22,143 nt of DNA from Syncephalis plumigaleata. Its lineage: Eukaryota > Zoopagomycota > Zoopagomycetes > Zoopagales > Piptocephalidaceae. The notes under the pieces are model-generated. The model saw only the letters and a list, made by a program, of their open reading frames with translations. It did no database searches and was not told the DNA's origin. This document shows, in pieces, positions 1-10,453 of this stretch (positions are counted from its first letter, which is position 1; each line of letters starts with the position of its first letter). The stretch is from contig JAIXMF010000229.1 of NCBI GenBank assembly GCA_025201365.1, positions 1 through 22,143 on the forward strand. Reading direction: 5' to 3'. The position numbers and the translations under genes were made by a program.

Positions 1-61
1 TTATTGATTCTTGCGTTGCTTACACACTCACACTCACACTCATTCGCTGATGAACAACAAT

Positions 62-1106
62 ATGGCATCTCGTAGAAAAGTTCTATTAAAGGTGAGTGTG
101 TCTATAGGGATAGTTTAATACAAGGACATCTTGACTTTACTAGTAGCTAATCACTGTCTATCTATCTATCTATCTATCTATTATTATATGTTGTGTATGC
201 ACTTGGTTTAGGTTATCATTCTTGGCGATAGCGGGTAAGTAGAAAAATAAAGTATATTAGAATAGAGACACTAGTGGTGACTCACTATTCTATTACCAAT
301 ACATACACCATTTATCTCGATGGCAATTATAGAGTAGGAAAGACGTCGCTTATGAATCAGTATGTCAATAAAAAGTTTAGCAATCAATACAAAGCAACTA
401 TTGGCGCTGATTTCCTTACAAAAGAAGTAATGGTCAATGATCGACTAGTGACCATGCAAGTAAGTGGACGAGGACGACGAATAACATACTGTTTGCATAA
501 GCATGATTCTAATCCTGTTTAGATATGGGATACTGCCGGTCAAGAACGATTCCAGAGTCTAGGTGTTGCATTCTATCGAGGTGCCGATTGCTGTGTTCTT
601 TGCTTTGATGTCAATAACGCGCGTAGTTTCGATGCGTTGGATTCGTGGCGAGATGAATTCCTCATTCAAGCGAGTCCGCGTGATCCGGAGAACTTTCCAT
701 TCGTCGTATTAGGCAACAAAGTGGATGTAGAGGAGACAAAACGTATGGTAAGTTGACTAGATGAATCGATATTACGAACAGTATGCGTTTGTTACATGTT
801 GATATTGACATATGTACACGTTTATTTAGGTATCGCAAAAACGAGCACTTGCTTGGTGTCAGGCCAAGGGTAATATTCCTTATTTCGAGACTAGTGCTAA
901 GGAGGCGATTAATGTTGATCAAGCATTCCAAAATATTGCGGCTAACGCGATACAACAGGAACCCGAAGTTGAAATGTAAGCAAATGTAGCAATAGGATAA
1001 ATAGTTGACTAACTAGTGCAATCTACTTGCTATGCACTGTAGTGATTTCCCAGATCCTATCAATCTTCATGGCGATACAAATCGTGATCCAGGCTGTGCT
1101 TGTTAA
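62..1106 (+). CDS. YPT7: Rab7/Ypt7 small GTPase (six exons)
   Basis: Rab-family GTPase of late endosome and vacuole; it recruits tethering factors (HOPS in yeast) for fusion. Exons by GT-AG splicing: 62-91, 212-234, 333-459, 523-747, 830-975, 1043-1106, giving 204 aa (Rab7 is usually about 205-208). The P-loop GDSGVGKT (residues 15-22) is split over exons 2 and 3. Effector loop YKATIGADF lies at 37-45, DTAGQE at 63-68 with the catalytic Gln67, NKVD at 125-128 and ETSAKE at 155-160. The protein ends in Cys-Ala-Cys, the dual geranylgeranylation signal of Rab7. Similarity to animal Rab7 is very high in [17 protein letters not shown] and [16 protein letters not shown]. An in-frame ATG at 50 would add four residues (MNNN); ATG 62 better fits the family N-terminus. 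Only 61 bases of upstream sequence are visible. Confidence 0.97.
157..180. repeat. TCTA tetranucleotide microsatellite
   Basis: Six perfect TCTA copies inside the first intron of the Rab7 gene (intron 92-211). They enrich the pyrimidines of the intron but no function is evident. Confidence 0.9.
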
Positions 1107-1796
1107 GCGTGGAATAGGATAACGATTGAATCAAGCAACCGCGCGTATATCGTACATGCCTGCTTGCTTACTTGTTTGTTTGTTTGACAATTTGACTGTT
1201 TGTTTATGTGGATATGCGAGAGTCTCTTTTCTGCTAGTGAAATGGATTTATACTACTCTATGGTACATCAATATACAATAGGCATATTTTACCACCATAT
1301 TACGATGATCATACTCGTGTGTGTGTGTGCTAATAGAAATGACAACTATGCTATAACATAACGTAATCTAGATATAATGAGTTATCATCACATCAGCATT
1401 GTTGTAGTTGTAGGTATATGTTTAGAGATGCTTTGTATAATTAATTTGTGCATTGCTTAATGCAAATCACTGATTTTATTTGCATACAATATGGTTCGTA
1501 ACGAAATAACTGCCCCACTGGTGTCTGTTATATCATGGCTGTGCAAACCATATTCACAACATAGTGAAACAGCTGCTGCTAAGAAGCAATAGGGAAACAA
1601 GAGAAAGAAAGTAAGGAAAGTAAGGAAAGTAAGTAGACGAGCAGTAGTGGCAGTAGTAATAGTAGCTATCAATGGACACGCATATATATGTAGGTGTATA
1701 TATATTGGAGGAGACTATACACCTCACTCACTCACATATATACACCTACACGTACACACATACGTCCATCATCATCATCATCGTCATAACATGACT
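1107..1796. other. Convergent intergenic region, Rab7 and Yop1 3' ends
   Basis: 690 bp between the stop codons of two convergent genes. It is AT-rich with short simple repeats, including GTAAGGAAA-type copies near 1608-1632 and TGTG/ATATAT runs. A minus-strand AATAAA (plus-strand TTTATT at 1475-1480) could serve Yop1 poly(A) addition but lies over 300 bp past its stop. I see no convincing gene here; the open frames in it are short and of low complexity. Confidence 0.6.
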
Positions 1797-2674
1797 TTAC
1801 TCTTCCTTGTTATCGAGTTCCTGAACTGCGGCGGCAGCTTGGTTCTTGATGTTGTTGAGGGCACCCTCGATGGTGGCCTGGTTCGCAAGGAGGTATGGGG
1901 CCAACACGGTGTGGTAGACGGTCTCGGCACCACGGAAGTTTGGTAGGTAGAGCCAGAGAAGGGCGAAAGTCTTGAGCATGTAGTAGAATGGAATCCAGTA
2001 AAGGATCGTGTCAACAAAGGATTCGATCACATTGAAGGCACCAAAGACGGTCCAGTAAGTGAGCCACTGGGTGTCGTCATCCTTGCTGGCGGTTTCGATG
2101 GCCTTGAAGGAGGCATAAGCTACACGAGTAAGGAGTAGTCATGATGGTTAGTAAAAAAAAAGAAGAAAAAGATCGCGTGTATTCATCTCCTTATTGTGTG
2201 TGTGTCCTCTTCTGTTGTGGTAGTACACACACACGTTGTCTAACGTGTATCTCATTGTGAAGAAGAGGTGTAAAAGTAGAAAATAGATGCATATGCTTAC
2301 ACATACGCACATAGATAGAAAGATAGATAGATAGATAACTAGGAATGATTTTCTTTTTCATTCAGATAGTAGCACAACAGCAATAACTAGCTATTACTAC
2401 TACTGCTGGTGCCTATCTATCGCACACAGAGATATACACACACTATAGAGAGCAAGTACTAGTACACTATTAGCTTACCTGGATAAGCAAATCCGAGCAA
2501 GTTAGTCAAGAGACCACCGGCAATATTGAAGAAAATAAGTACAAAGGCAAGACCGGCAGTACCACCAACCAAGTATGTCTTCTTCACGCCAGTTTGCTCT
2601 TGTAGCTGAACTAGCTGAGGGATCTTGGACAGCTCGACATCAAGCTGAGCTTCGTATTCAAAAATCTTTTCCAT
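1797..2674 (-). CDS. YOP1: Yop1/DP1/REEP5 family ER membrane-shaping protein
   Basis: TB2/DP1/HVA22-family protein that inserts as hairpins into tubular ER and, with reticulons, stabilises membrane curvature. Exon 1 is 2479-2674 and exon 2 is 1797-2119, joined across a 359-nt intron, unusually long for this window. The join restores the family motif Y-P-A-Y-A-S-F-K-A-I-E at residues 64-74, which the intron interrupts within the Ala codon. The product is 172 aa (yeast Yop1 is about 180). Hydrophobic stretches at roughly 35-54, 56-70, 88-107 and 108-126 make two hairpins; the signatures TYWTVFGAFNVIE and WLYLPNFRGAETVY sit in the second half. The tail is Ala/Gln-rich and amphipathic. Codons in both exons favour C- or G-ending synonyms, unlike the neighbours, suggesting strong expression. 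Confidence 0.96.
2321..2337. repeat. GATA tetranucleotide microsatellite
   Basis: About four GATA copies in the Yop1 intron. Read on the Yop1 sense strand this is the same TATC/TCTA repeat as in the Rab7 intron. Confidence 0.85.
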
Positions 2675-3254
2675 GATGAGTTAAACAAAAAGTACGATAA
2701 AGCGTAGCTGTGTGAGTGAGTGGCTCGTAGACCAAAGAAAGAAAGAGAGTGAGCGAGAGAGAGAGAAGGGCAATGCGTACAACAATGGACAAGAAGGTAG
2801 TAAAAGCAGCAACCTGCAACAACTACAACAACGGCACAAGAAGAAGAAAGAGCAAGAGGAAAGAACCACACAGAGATACGCAAAACTACACCCACAGAAA
2901 TAGGTTTCTCGCTCGCTCACTCACTCTCCTGTCAACCAATCAACGAGCCATCATCATCACTATTACTATCGCTCATCATCATCATCACTCACATCACTCG
3001 CATATGGCACGTTCCAGTCCTGTCTCCTTCCTTTCTCGTTCATTTTAGCCACTAAGAAGCTGCCACCTCATAATGAACAATTCTTTGTTGTTATAGTGTT
3101 ATATCCACTTGTATATCACGCTGTTTATTCAATACTAATCTATCTAGTTCTAGTTCTCTTACTTGCTTGCTTCTTTAATCTCATCTTTACTCTACTCGTT
3201 AGAATAATGACAGCAGCATGTCAATAGCATATTAATAAGTTGCTTATCTGCCAC

Positions 3255-3273
3255 ACATGGGTGGCACCCATGT
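3255..3273. repeat. 19-bp palindrome, ACATGGGTG-G-CACCCATGT
   Basis: Two perfect 9-nt arms around a single central G. The arm core ACATGGGT recurs at 3360-3367. Such symmetry suits a dimeric DNA-binding protein; too short-looped to be a usual RNA hairpin. Confidence 0.8.
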
Positions 3274-3381
3274 TTCTTACAAATGATTGACGTAGAATGA
3301 TGAAGATGAGTCTATTGGTCGTAAACTTATTCCGTCACATAGACATGTCCTTTTTTGGAACATGGGTCATTGCGACAACCA

Positions 3382-3389
3382 TCACGTGA
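3382..3389. promoter_or_regulatory. TCACGTGA palindrome (E-box/CACGTG type)
   Basis: Eight-base perfect palindrome with a CACGTG core, the usual target of bHLH regulators such as Cbf1 or Pho4 types. It lies about 700 bp upstream of the Yop1 ATG. The same octamer occurs in the LSM2/TAD3 promoter. Confidence 0.4.
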
Positions 3390-3402
3390 AAATAATCTCA
3401 TT

Positions 3403-3408
3403 TTTATT
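3403..3408 (-). terminator. Candidate poly(A) signal of Sac1 gene
   Basis: Minus-strand AATAAA about 130 nt past the Sac1 stop codon. Position and sequence fit a cleavage signal but nothing else confirms it. Confidence 0.35.
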
Positions 3409-3537
3409 AGATGACTGATAAATAAAGTAAAAGATAGGAAATAGAGGGATAATACACTCACAGCAGTTGTAGTATAATAGCAAATAGTATATATATATAT
3501 ATGAATAAGATGATATAATATGAAGGGAAAGGCATGA

Positions 3538-5881
3538 TTAAGCTTGTCGTATTACACGACGTCTTTCTCTAATAGTTGACATTGTGTTACTAGTGGCATT
3601 GTTGATGACAACAGGTTCGGTAGTTTGTGTGGTTGCATGTTGTTCAAGAGGTGGTGGTATGCTATGTGAAGAGGGTAGTAGATTGGCAAATAGTGTAAAT
3701 AAGACAAGCCAAACTAATGCCATAATAAATTGACCCATATTACTAACAATATTTGGACCGGTTCTTTGTCGTAAATGTAGTAATCCATTTAGTATTCGAT
3801 CTAGCACATATTGATGACTATCGAGTGGTATAATCGATTTAACATCAAGTGTTGCCTGTTCCCTTAATGCTTGATAGTAGCTTGAATGAATACTTGTGTC
3901 ATTATTACTAGTACTATTCAATCCATGCCACTCATTAAATAGCAATTGACGTGTGGGATCAACCAATGTATTGATATAGGCACGCGATAATAATATCTTC
4001 ATATCGTAGAATCGACGTAGTAAATGACAACGACCACCGTAGCGTACAAGCCAACCAGCAACGGTATTAGTACCTGTGTACTGTTGTGCTAGTACATCAT
4101 TGTTATCAGCCCATAATACACGCATACACTTTGATATCCTGCTTGTTGGTATACTCTCATCGATGGCCATTAACATTTGTGGTAGCATTAGCATAGCTAC
4201 TCGGAATTGTACCATACCCGTACGATCTAGACAATCCATACAATTAACACGTAAACATCCTTGTTGTCTGCATAATACACGTAGTGATTGTTGCTTATGT
4301 TGTTGTTGTTGTTGCTGTTCTACATCAATGATATCTATCATAGTGAATCCATCACGACTAGCATAAGTGTAGGCATTAGCGGCGGCATCATGTAAACTAC
4401 CCGATCGTCGTAATACCGGTGTTGATATATAAGACACATTTGGCAGATCAATTTGTTGTACTATCAATCTAAATGCTTGTGATAATAAGGCCTCAGTGCA
4501 ACTATGTTCACGAATTAGATTGGCAAATGTAACAGATGAACCATGTCGTGATTGAATCCATTGAACATGACGAGCGAATGCTTCACGCGTTTCATCAGAG
4601 AATGCAGGAATTGTTTGTGGCATTGTACAAAATGATGATGATGACGATGTTGTTGATGTTGATGATGTTGACTTTTCTTTTGTTGGTACAGCTGTTGATG
4701 CTTCCTCGATAACTTGTCCTCTAGTTCGTTTATTGCATTGAATATTCGTGGATACTGAAGATGAAGATGAAGTAGGTGAAGGTGGTATATTTTGTAGTTT
4801 AGCCTTGGGATGTTGACGTATATCATGTATTTCTTGATGCCATGGCAGTGGGATACTACCACGCATTACTGTCCATGTAGTGGCGCGTGTCGGTGTTGAC
4901 ACAATCATCTCTGTTTCAACTGTAATGGCCGTGTTACCCATATGATCAATGCCCCGTCGTAGAAATCGTGTACCTGCACGATATCTAGACATTCTTGATA
5001 TCAGTGTCAGTCTTACATTGTGCGACAACTGTTTTTGATCAAAGAATCCACGTATGACTTGTAATTGTAGCGATTTAGTGCAATGACCACCATTCATACT
5101 AGTGAGTCTTTGCAGTAAATAGGCATTCCATAGAAACGTGTCATCTTCATCATCTTCATCTTCATTGTTATTGTAAGTATTCAATGATGACTGACTGCCC
5201 GTAAGTGTTAACAAATGTCCAGTTGGTGAAAAGTAAAGTGTTCCTGAGGACATTTCCACGAATGCTGCCATCGACATTGAAGAGTAGCGATCTAAAAATA
5301 AGCACGACTAATAGAATATATACATATATCCATTCATGAGTTAGTCACATGTTCAATGGCTGTTTTCCTTCCAATCTACATTCAGTATTATTGTTTATGC
5401 AACTGACCTGTTTGTTGTCCAGTTGAACACAACATCCGTTGATAACGCGATAGACTGGTTGGTTGAGAATCGTGTGCCCGCATTCTACTGCTTCTGTGAC
5501 TAGTACAAGTCCATTTGACAGTGTATTCTCCATTGATATGTCATTGCTTGTGGAAGTACTAGTACTAGTACTAGTAGTAAATGCTCCTAGTATACCAATA
5601 ACACCGGGAATACATTCTAAATCTTGTAAACTACCATTTGGTATAATATTGGATAATTCTAACAAGTAAACAATTAACCAATTTTACTTGCATATATGCA
5701 TATATGCATATGTATGTATGTACTTACCACTAGATAGAATGAGTTGCCAGCCATTATTCGACCATAATACAGCTGGCTGCGACAAGTCTTCAGGAATGAA
5801 TAGTAAACGACACTCGGGTAGAGCAACAGCAGTATAGACGTTTAAATTACTCATAATGATGTTGTCGTCATGGAGTAGCAA
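3538..5881 (-). CDS. SAC1: Sac1-family phosphoinositide phosphatase
   Basis: Sac1 is an ER/Golgi membrane enzyme that dephosphorylates PI4P. Best exons: 5728-5881, 5408-5658, 3538-5307; 724 aa (yeast Sac1 623). The catalytic CX5R(T) loop reads VNCMDCLDRTG, Cys about 491 and Arg about 497, so the enzyme should be active. Other Sac landmarks are DDTFLWNAYLLQRL, RYRAGTRFLRRGID, MRGSIPLPWHQEI and VLWADNNDVLAQQYTGT. One clear membrane segment lies near 659-679 (FIMALVWLVLFTLFANLL), followed by a tail of about 45 residues; yeast Sac1 has two. Low-complexity insertions: an acidic NNEDEDDEDD patch, a Ser/Thr-rich stretch near 312-361, and QQQQQQHKQQ just before the catalytic loop. The start could be Met10 (ATG at 5854-5852). 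The second splice is less certain: two other donors also keep frame if the acceptor before 5291 is used. Confidence 0.93.
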
Positions 5882-6703
5882 ATGTAAAGCGTTAATGAAA
5901 ACACAACAAATGAAGCAAATATAAATGCAAGAAATTTATAAAGAAGAAAAAGAAAGACAATGTTTGTTGCACTTTTCTACTATAACAAGTATAGATTGAT
6001 AAATATCGCGCGGTGATCTAAAGGGGAAAGAAAAACTCTATATAGAGCTGTCACGGATTTCTAAACCATATGGGGTTTAAATACGCATAAATGCATGTAG
6101 GTGGATATTTGCATACACTGGTCGTATTCAACCATAATCATAATCGGAATTCTTGGCTCTTCTACTTACATGTAGAATGTCTGAGATTATACTGATTGAC
6201 TTGAGCAGAACCCTTAGCTAGATAAGATTTACATCATTACTCGACTTGAACTGACACTATATCAAGGATGCCCCATGATTTTTATTCAATCTACGAAGTG
6301 AATAAAAGATCAATGCTATCAAAGCAAAGGAAGATGGTGGTCTCTAAACAGGCTAAAAAGAATAGACAACCATGCTGTGCATGTTTGATAATCATATGGA
6401 TTGGCGATGCGTGTTACCAATGGAATAGAAGGGGAACTAATCAAGCTAATGTCAAAATGATATCGACTATTATAACATCTAATAAATAAAAGCTTTATGT
6501 TAAATGATCTTTATTGATTACAATATGAAATGAAGGAGACTCTAATCAATAATACAAGTAGTGCTTGTAATTCATTTGATTCTAGAGATGAAGTACAGTC
6601 CACTCTCAAATGAAAGGGAATAAGAAGGTAAAAAGGGAGAACATCAGTCCTCATTGATGACGAATAGAGCACGGTATATCCACTTTCTTTTTCCATTCTA
6701 TCT
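5882..6703. promoter_or_regulatory. Divergent promoter region, Sac1 and gamma-tubulin complex gene
   Basis: 822 bp between two divergent start codons. AT-rich, with TATA-like CTATATAGA near 6038 and a short inverted repeat TAAACC/GGTTTA near 6063-6080. A 73-codon open frame at 6268-6489 on the plus strand has no recognisable domain and is probably chance. Poly-A/G runs near 5938-5958 lie just upstream of the Sac1 ATG. Confidence 0.45.
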
Positions 6704-9700
6704 ATGAATTCTAGTAATCACGACAAAGACGTGGAATCATCCTATACACATGATTTAGGAGTATTCCACGCAGGATACCCTATGCATGCCACGTTACCAC
6801 GATTCTCTCTACTAAAGCGTGGCCCTAATAGTGATGACGACGTGGTAACAGAGGAGCACCACGCTTATATATCAACAAAGCAGGAACCACACCTAATAAT
6901 TCCACCATTACCCTTACGTCCTACTAATGTACTCCTGCCACTGAACAGTGTAGACGATTTATACGACAAAGTAACGAGGGTTCATGATAGACAGCAGTCC
7001 TATCTATCAGTGGGTAGAGCGTGCACTACAACAAATCCTACGTTCTTCACCTCACTTCAACCATGTATTATCCCGGTAACAAGCGATATTCCTATTGATC
7101 AGAAACAATCCTTGTTAGAATCTACTGCTGTAAAGGAGGAGGAGGAACAACAAATAGAGAGCAATATGTTATGGGATAATGTCATTAATCAGCCATATTT
7201 ATTACATAAAGTAAGTAGAATATCTATTGCAATATAAGATCATTGTTAGTAATAACTTGTTATTAGAACAAATTGCTCTCTTGGGATAAACATGATTCGA
7301 TTGATCCTGCAACATCGATCTATTTAACAGAGCTGGGTACATCAGGATTTGAGGCAATCTACTCTTGGTAGGATGAGTATAGATTATTACTAGTGTTACT
7401 ATAATGATTTACAATGGAATGTTAGGCAATTTGAATCGACTTATTCACCCGATACTAGTGGTCGACTTGTCGAGTTTGACACGTTAGTTCAGGTAAATTG
7501 TTAAGAGAATCATTGTCATTTGACTACAACATAGTTAATATTACCATTAGGGTATATTCTGCTTATTACAAGGTAGAAAATCACGTTTATTCGTATGGAA
7601 TGAGGAGCAATTAGAATTCCAACTTACAATGAACAATCTACGTATTGTTGGCTATGGATCAGCAAGTTTAGCTGGGTAGGATTATTTATTAGTAGTTTAT
7701 TTGATTATGACTAATTCGTATTACTTTCTATAGTATAATTGAACAAATACGTAAATTTGGTACGATACTATGTCGATTGGAACATGTTGCCAATATATGT
7801 CGAAATAAACCAGAGTAAGTGATCAGTTAAGTGGAGAGATATAGTCTATTAATCAATATCAAACACATTATTATAGACTTTACGGTATGACGGGTGTAGC
7901 ATTTGGTACGGCATTGGATGATTATCTATCATTTGTAAAACAAGCACTAGTATCGCATATTGAGAAGGGATTAGAATGGAAAGATACAACACGAACAAGT
8001 AAACAAAGCGTATCTGTTCGTCTATCATTTATTCAACATGCGATTGAACCAACCTATAATATATTGTGGCGTTTGTATAGACTATGCGGTTACGTAAGTA
8101 TAACTATGATTGATGATTGATATGCGATTATTAATAATCTCCATTGCTATACTAGTCATCTGATACAGATACACAGTTTAAACTGCCACGAGGCAGTGCA
8201 CTACTCAGTCATATCTATACGGCTTTGTTGAATGAGGATTTTACACGTACACCTGTGTATTTCGAATTACTCCTAGTACTTATGGATGTGGCATGTCGAC
8301 CACTATTCCAATGGTTAGGCTGCTGGCTAGGTGTACAATCAGATGACAATGTCGATGCCTTTCGATGGATTGGTGATCCCTGGCAGCCTCGCGATCCTTA
8401 TAATGAATTCTTTATTGTCTATGCTAATGGCAATGAGGAACAATCGTCGAGATTGTCGAAACAAGCCACAGGAATATCAATGTCATCCTCGCAGCCATTA
8501 GCATTGCATCTATCAGCTGGAGACACATTCTGGCAGAGGGGATATCAGGTAATTGACACTGTAACGTGTAGTCATAATAGTGAGCATATAGCTTACAGTA
8601 GATTGTTGCTTGTCTCTCTGTCTGCCATATTATTTAGTTATCTAGTCAAGTGGAACCGCCATCATTCTTAGCACAATCATTGGTAAATGGCATGCTAGCC
8701 ACCGGTAAATGCCTACGATTACTACGTGATTGCCAGTCGGATCATCCCGTGTTTAATATACTTGAGGCATCAGATCTACATACCGACAATCGATGGTCAT
8801 TCCTACCAAATGCCACTTCTTATCAATCAACATCTATGGAGAAACTGAAGAAACAGAAGAAGGATAGACAAACTCGCCTGAATCATTCGATTTCCTCTTG
8901 TATTACGGCAGGTGACTTTGAAGCATTTCTAGATGGATCTTCGTCACTTGTACGCGATGCATTCAACTCGTTGAACAGATCATCCGCCACCATATCTGTA
9001 ATGGATCGTATTAACTACTGGATGAATAGAGCATCTATCAATTCATCAGATGATAATCGTCATCAATTGGAATCTATGCCATTATCCATGCTAGTAGACA
9101 CTACCGTAAATCAGAAATTACAACGTCGTTGTCGTGCAATCGATCTGTCCGTGTTACGCTATTTCTTTAATGAGTTAAAGTTCAATAGTCATTTAGAGAC
9201 ATTACATCGATTCGTACTATTCCACGATGGATTCTACATGCAAACCTTGTCATCCGCTCTATTCGACAATGCTAACAAGAGTGGTATTCGTCTTGGTATT
9301 CGATCTTCATGGCCGCCAAAAGTATCGGAATTAAGCACCGTGTTACACGCTGTCTTGCTCACATCAGTTATCGGTAAATCGGGTACATTCGAGAAGATAG
9401 ACGACTGGCTTTCATTCGGTATTAAAGAATACGATAATGACGCGGATATTTGCTGTGATGCTAATGGTAAATGATGATTAGCTACATATATATAATGGTG
9501 CTAATTGTAATGATAGATATTGCTGCCATGGATTTCCTCTATATTGCCTATAATCCACCTGCACCACTCAATATACTACTGACAGCCACTAGTATGGAAA
9601 AGTATAATCGACTATTTTGTCATCTACTACGCTTGAATAGAATGAGCGTTGTAATGACCGATATCTATCGATTGTCTCATAATCGTGCATTGACCACACC

Positions 9701-10367
9701 CGAATCTGAAAGTCTATTGACGCCACTTCGTTTCAAGATGTTACATTTTGTGGAAGCACTACGAGCATACACGTTTGAATGTGCAGTGGCCGAGCCATGG
9801 CTACGATTAACACGTACACTAGAAAGGGTCGCCAGTCTACTTGATACATCTTCATCGCCCACCACGCTATTTGACGTGCAAATGGGTGATCACGAGCAGC
9901 AGCATCAACAACAAGAAGAGATGGACCATGCACTTATGGGCATTACGAATCTAGCCGAGTTACATGAATTCCACGAACATACACTCGATCGTATGCTCGA
10001 TCGTTGTCTACTTCGACAGGAGCATGCTATTCTCCATAAAATCATCGAGGCTATTTTCGGTTTAATCCTTCGATTGGATCGTATGATGCGCAGTGGTCGG
10101 GCAATATCATCGGATACAGCGCGTAAACTAGGCGAACGTCTATCGGCATTTATCAAGAAACTGCTGCAAGGATTAGTCAGTTTAGAGCGGGAGCGTGGCA
10201 GAGTACGCACCACTCAATACACACGAGCCACACTACACGCTACGCATTGGCGAGCCACACTATACCGACAAGAGGAGCGTGAAGGTCTCGCCTATCTTAA
10301 TAGCTTAGTGACACGTATCGATTTGAATGGATATTACTCGACTACAGACGATACACGTATTAGTTAA
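6704..10367 (+). CDS. Gamma-tubulin complex component, GCP5/GCP6 type (nine exons)
   Basis: Spc97/Spc98-family protein; these bind gamma-tubulin and build the ring that nucleates microtubules at the spindle pole. Exons: 6704-7210, 7267-7367, 7426-7492, 7551-7675, 7734-7814, 7877-8093, 8156-8548, 8638-9466, 9517-10367. All splices keep frame, giving 1056 aa. Residues 1-169 are a poorly conserved acidic leader. The GRIP1 part runs from about 170 (NKLLSWD, then a typical VQGIFCLLQGRKSRLFVW segment) to the hallmark DPYNEFFI at 446, followed by FWQRGY and PSFLAQSLVNGMLATGKCLRLL. The GRIP2 part has YNPPAPLNILLT near 785, EKYNRLFCHLLRLNR, LRFKMLHFVEALRAYTFECAV and ITNLAELHEFHEHTLDRMLDRCLL. A Gln-rich HEQQHQQQEE insertion interrupts GRIP2. 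DPYNEFFI and length favour GCP5 (Mod21-like), but GCP6 (Alp16-like) cannot be excluded; GCP2/3 are less likely. Confidence 0.9.
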
Positions 10368-10423
10368 CTTATCCGATTAGAAATGCTAAGCAATGAATTA
10401 TTATTATCATTATTGTTATGATC

Positions 10424-10429
10424 AATAAA
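10424..10429 (+). terminator. Candidate poly(A) signal of the gamma-tubulin complex gene
   Basis: AATAAA 57 nt past the stop at 10367, and only about 20 bp short of the stop codon of the convergent LSM2 gene. Confidence 0.5.
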
Positions 10430-10447
10430 CTATGTAGACTACGCGTA

Positions 10448-10453
10448 TTTATT
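10448..10453 (-). terminator. Candidate poly(A) signal overlapping the LSM2 stop
   Basis: Minus-strand AATAAA begins within the TAA stop of LSM2 (10452-10454). If used, the LSM2 3' UTR would be very short. Confidence 0.35.

Larger units (their letters stand above)
2675..3537 (-). promoter_or_regulatory. Yop1 upstream region with pyrimidine-rich leader
   Basis: 863 bp between the Yop1 start and the Sac1 stop, both genes reading leftward. Next to the Yop1 ATG, about 2735-2900, the minus strand is strongly pyrimidine-rich (plus strand GA-rich, with GAGAGA and AGAAAGAAAG runs), as in leaders of highly expressed fungal genes. Further out are a 19-bp palindrome at 3255-3273, a second copy of its core at 3360-3367, and TCACGTGA at 3382-3389. 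The part nearest 3537 must also hold the Sac1 3' UTR. No transcript data; promoter role is inferred from position. Confidence 0.45.

Noticed and set aside
274-522. 82-codon open frame within the Rab7 gene
   Set aside because: It reads through two intron segments; exon 3 of Rab7 explains the conserved part.
4076-4366. 96-codon open frame opposite Sac1 with a Cys run
   Set aside because: It is the antisense of the Sac1 Gln repeat and catalytic region; the Sac1 strand carries the conserved domain.
4515-4862. 115-codon open frame with His/Gln runs on the Sac1 strand
   Set aside because: Shifted frame over the low-complexity part of Sac1; no intron signals or domains support it.
6268-6489. 73-codon open frame in the Sac1/gamma-tubulin promoter gap
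   Set aside because: No recognisable domain, no neighbouring exons and ordinary AT-rich composition; likely chance.
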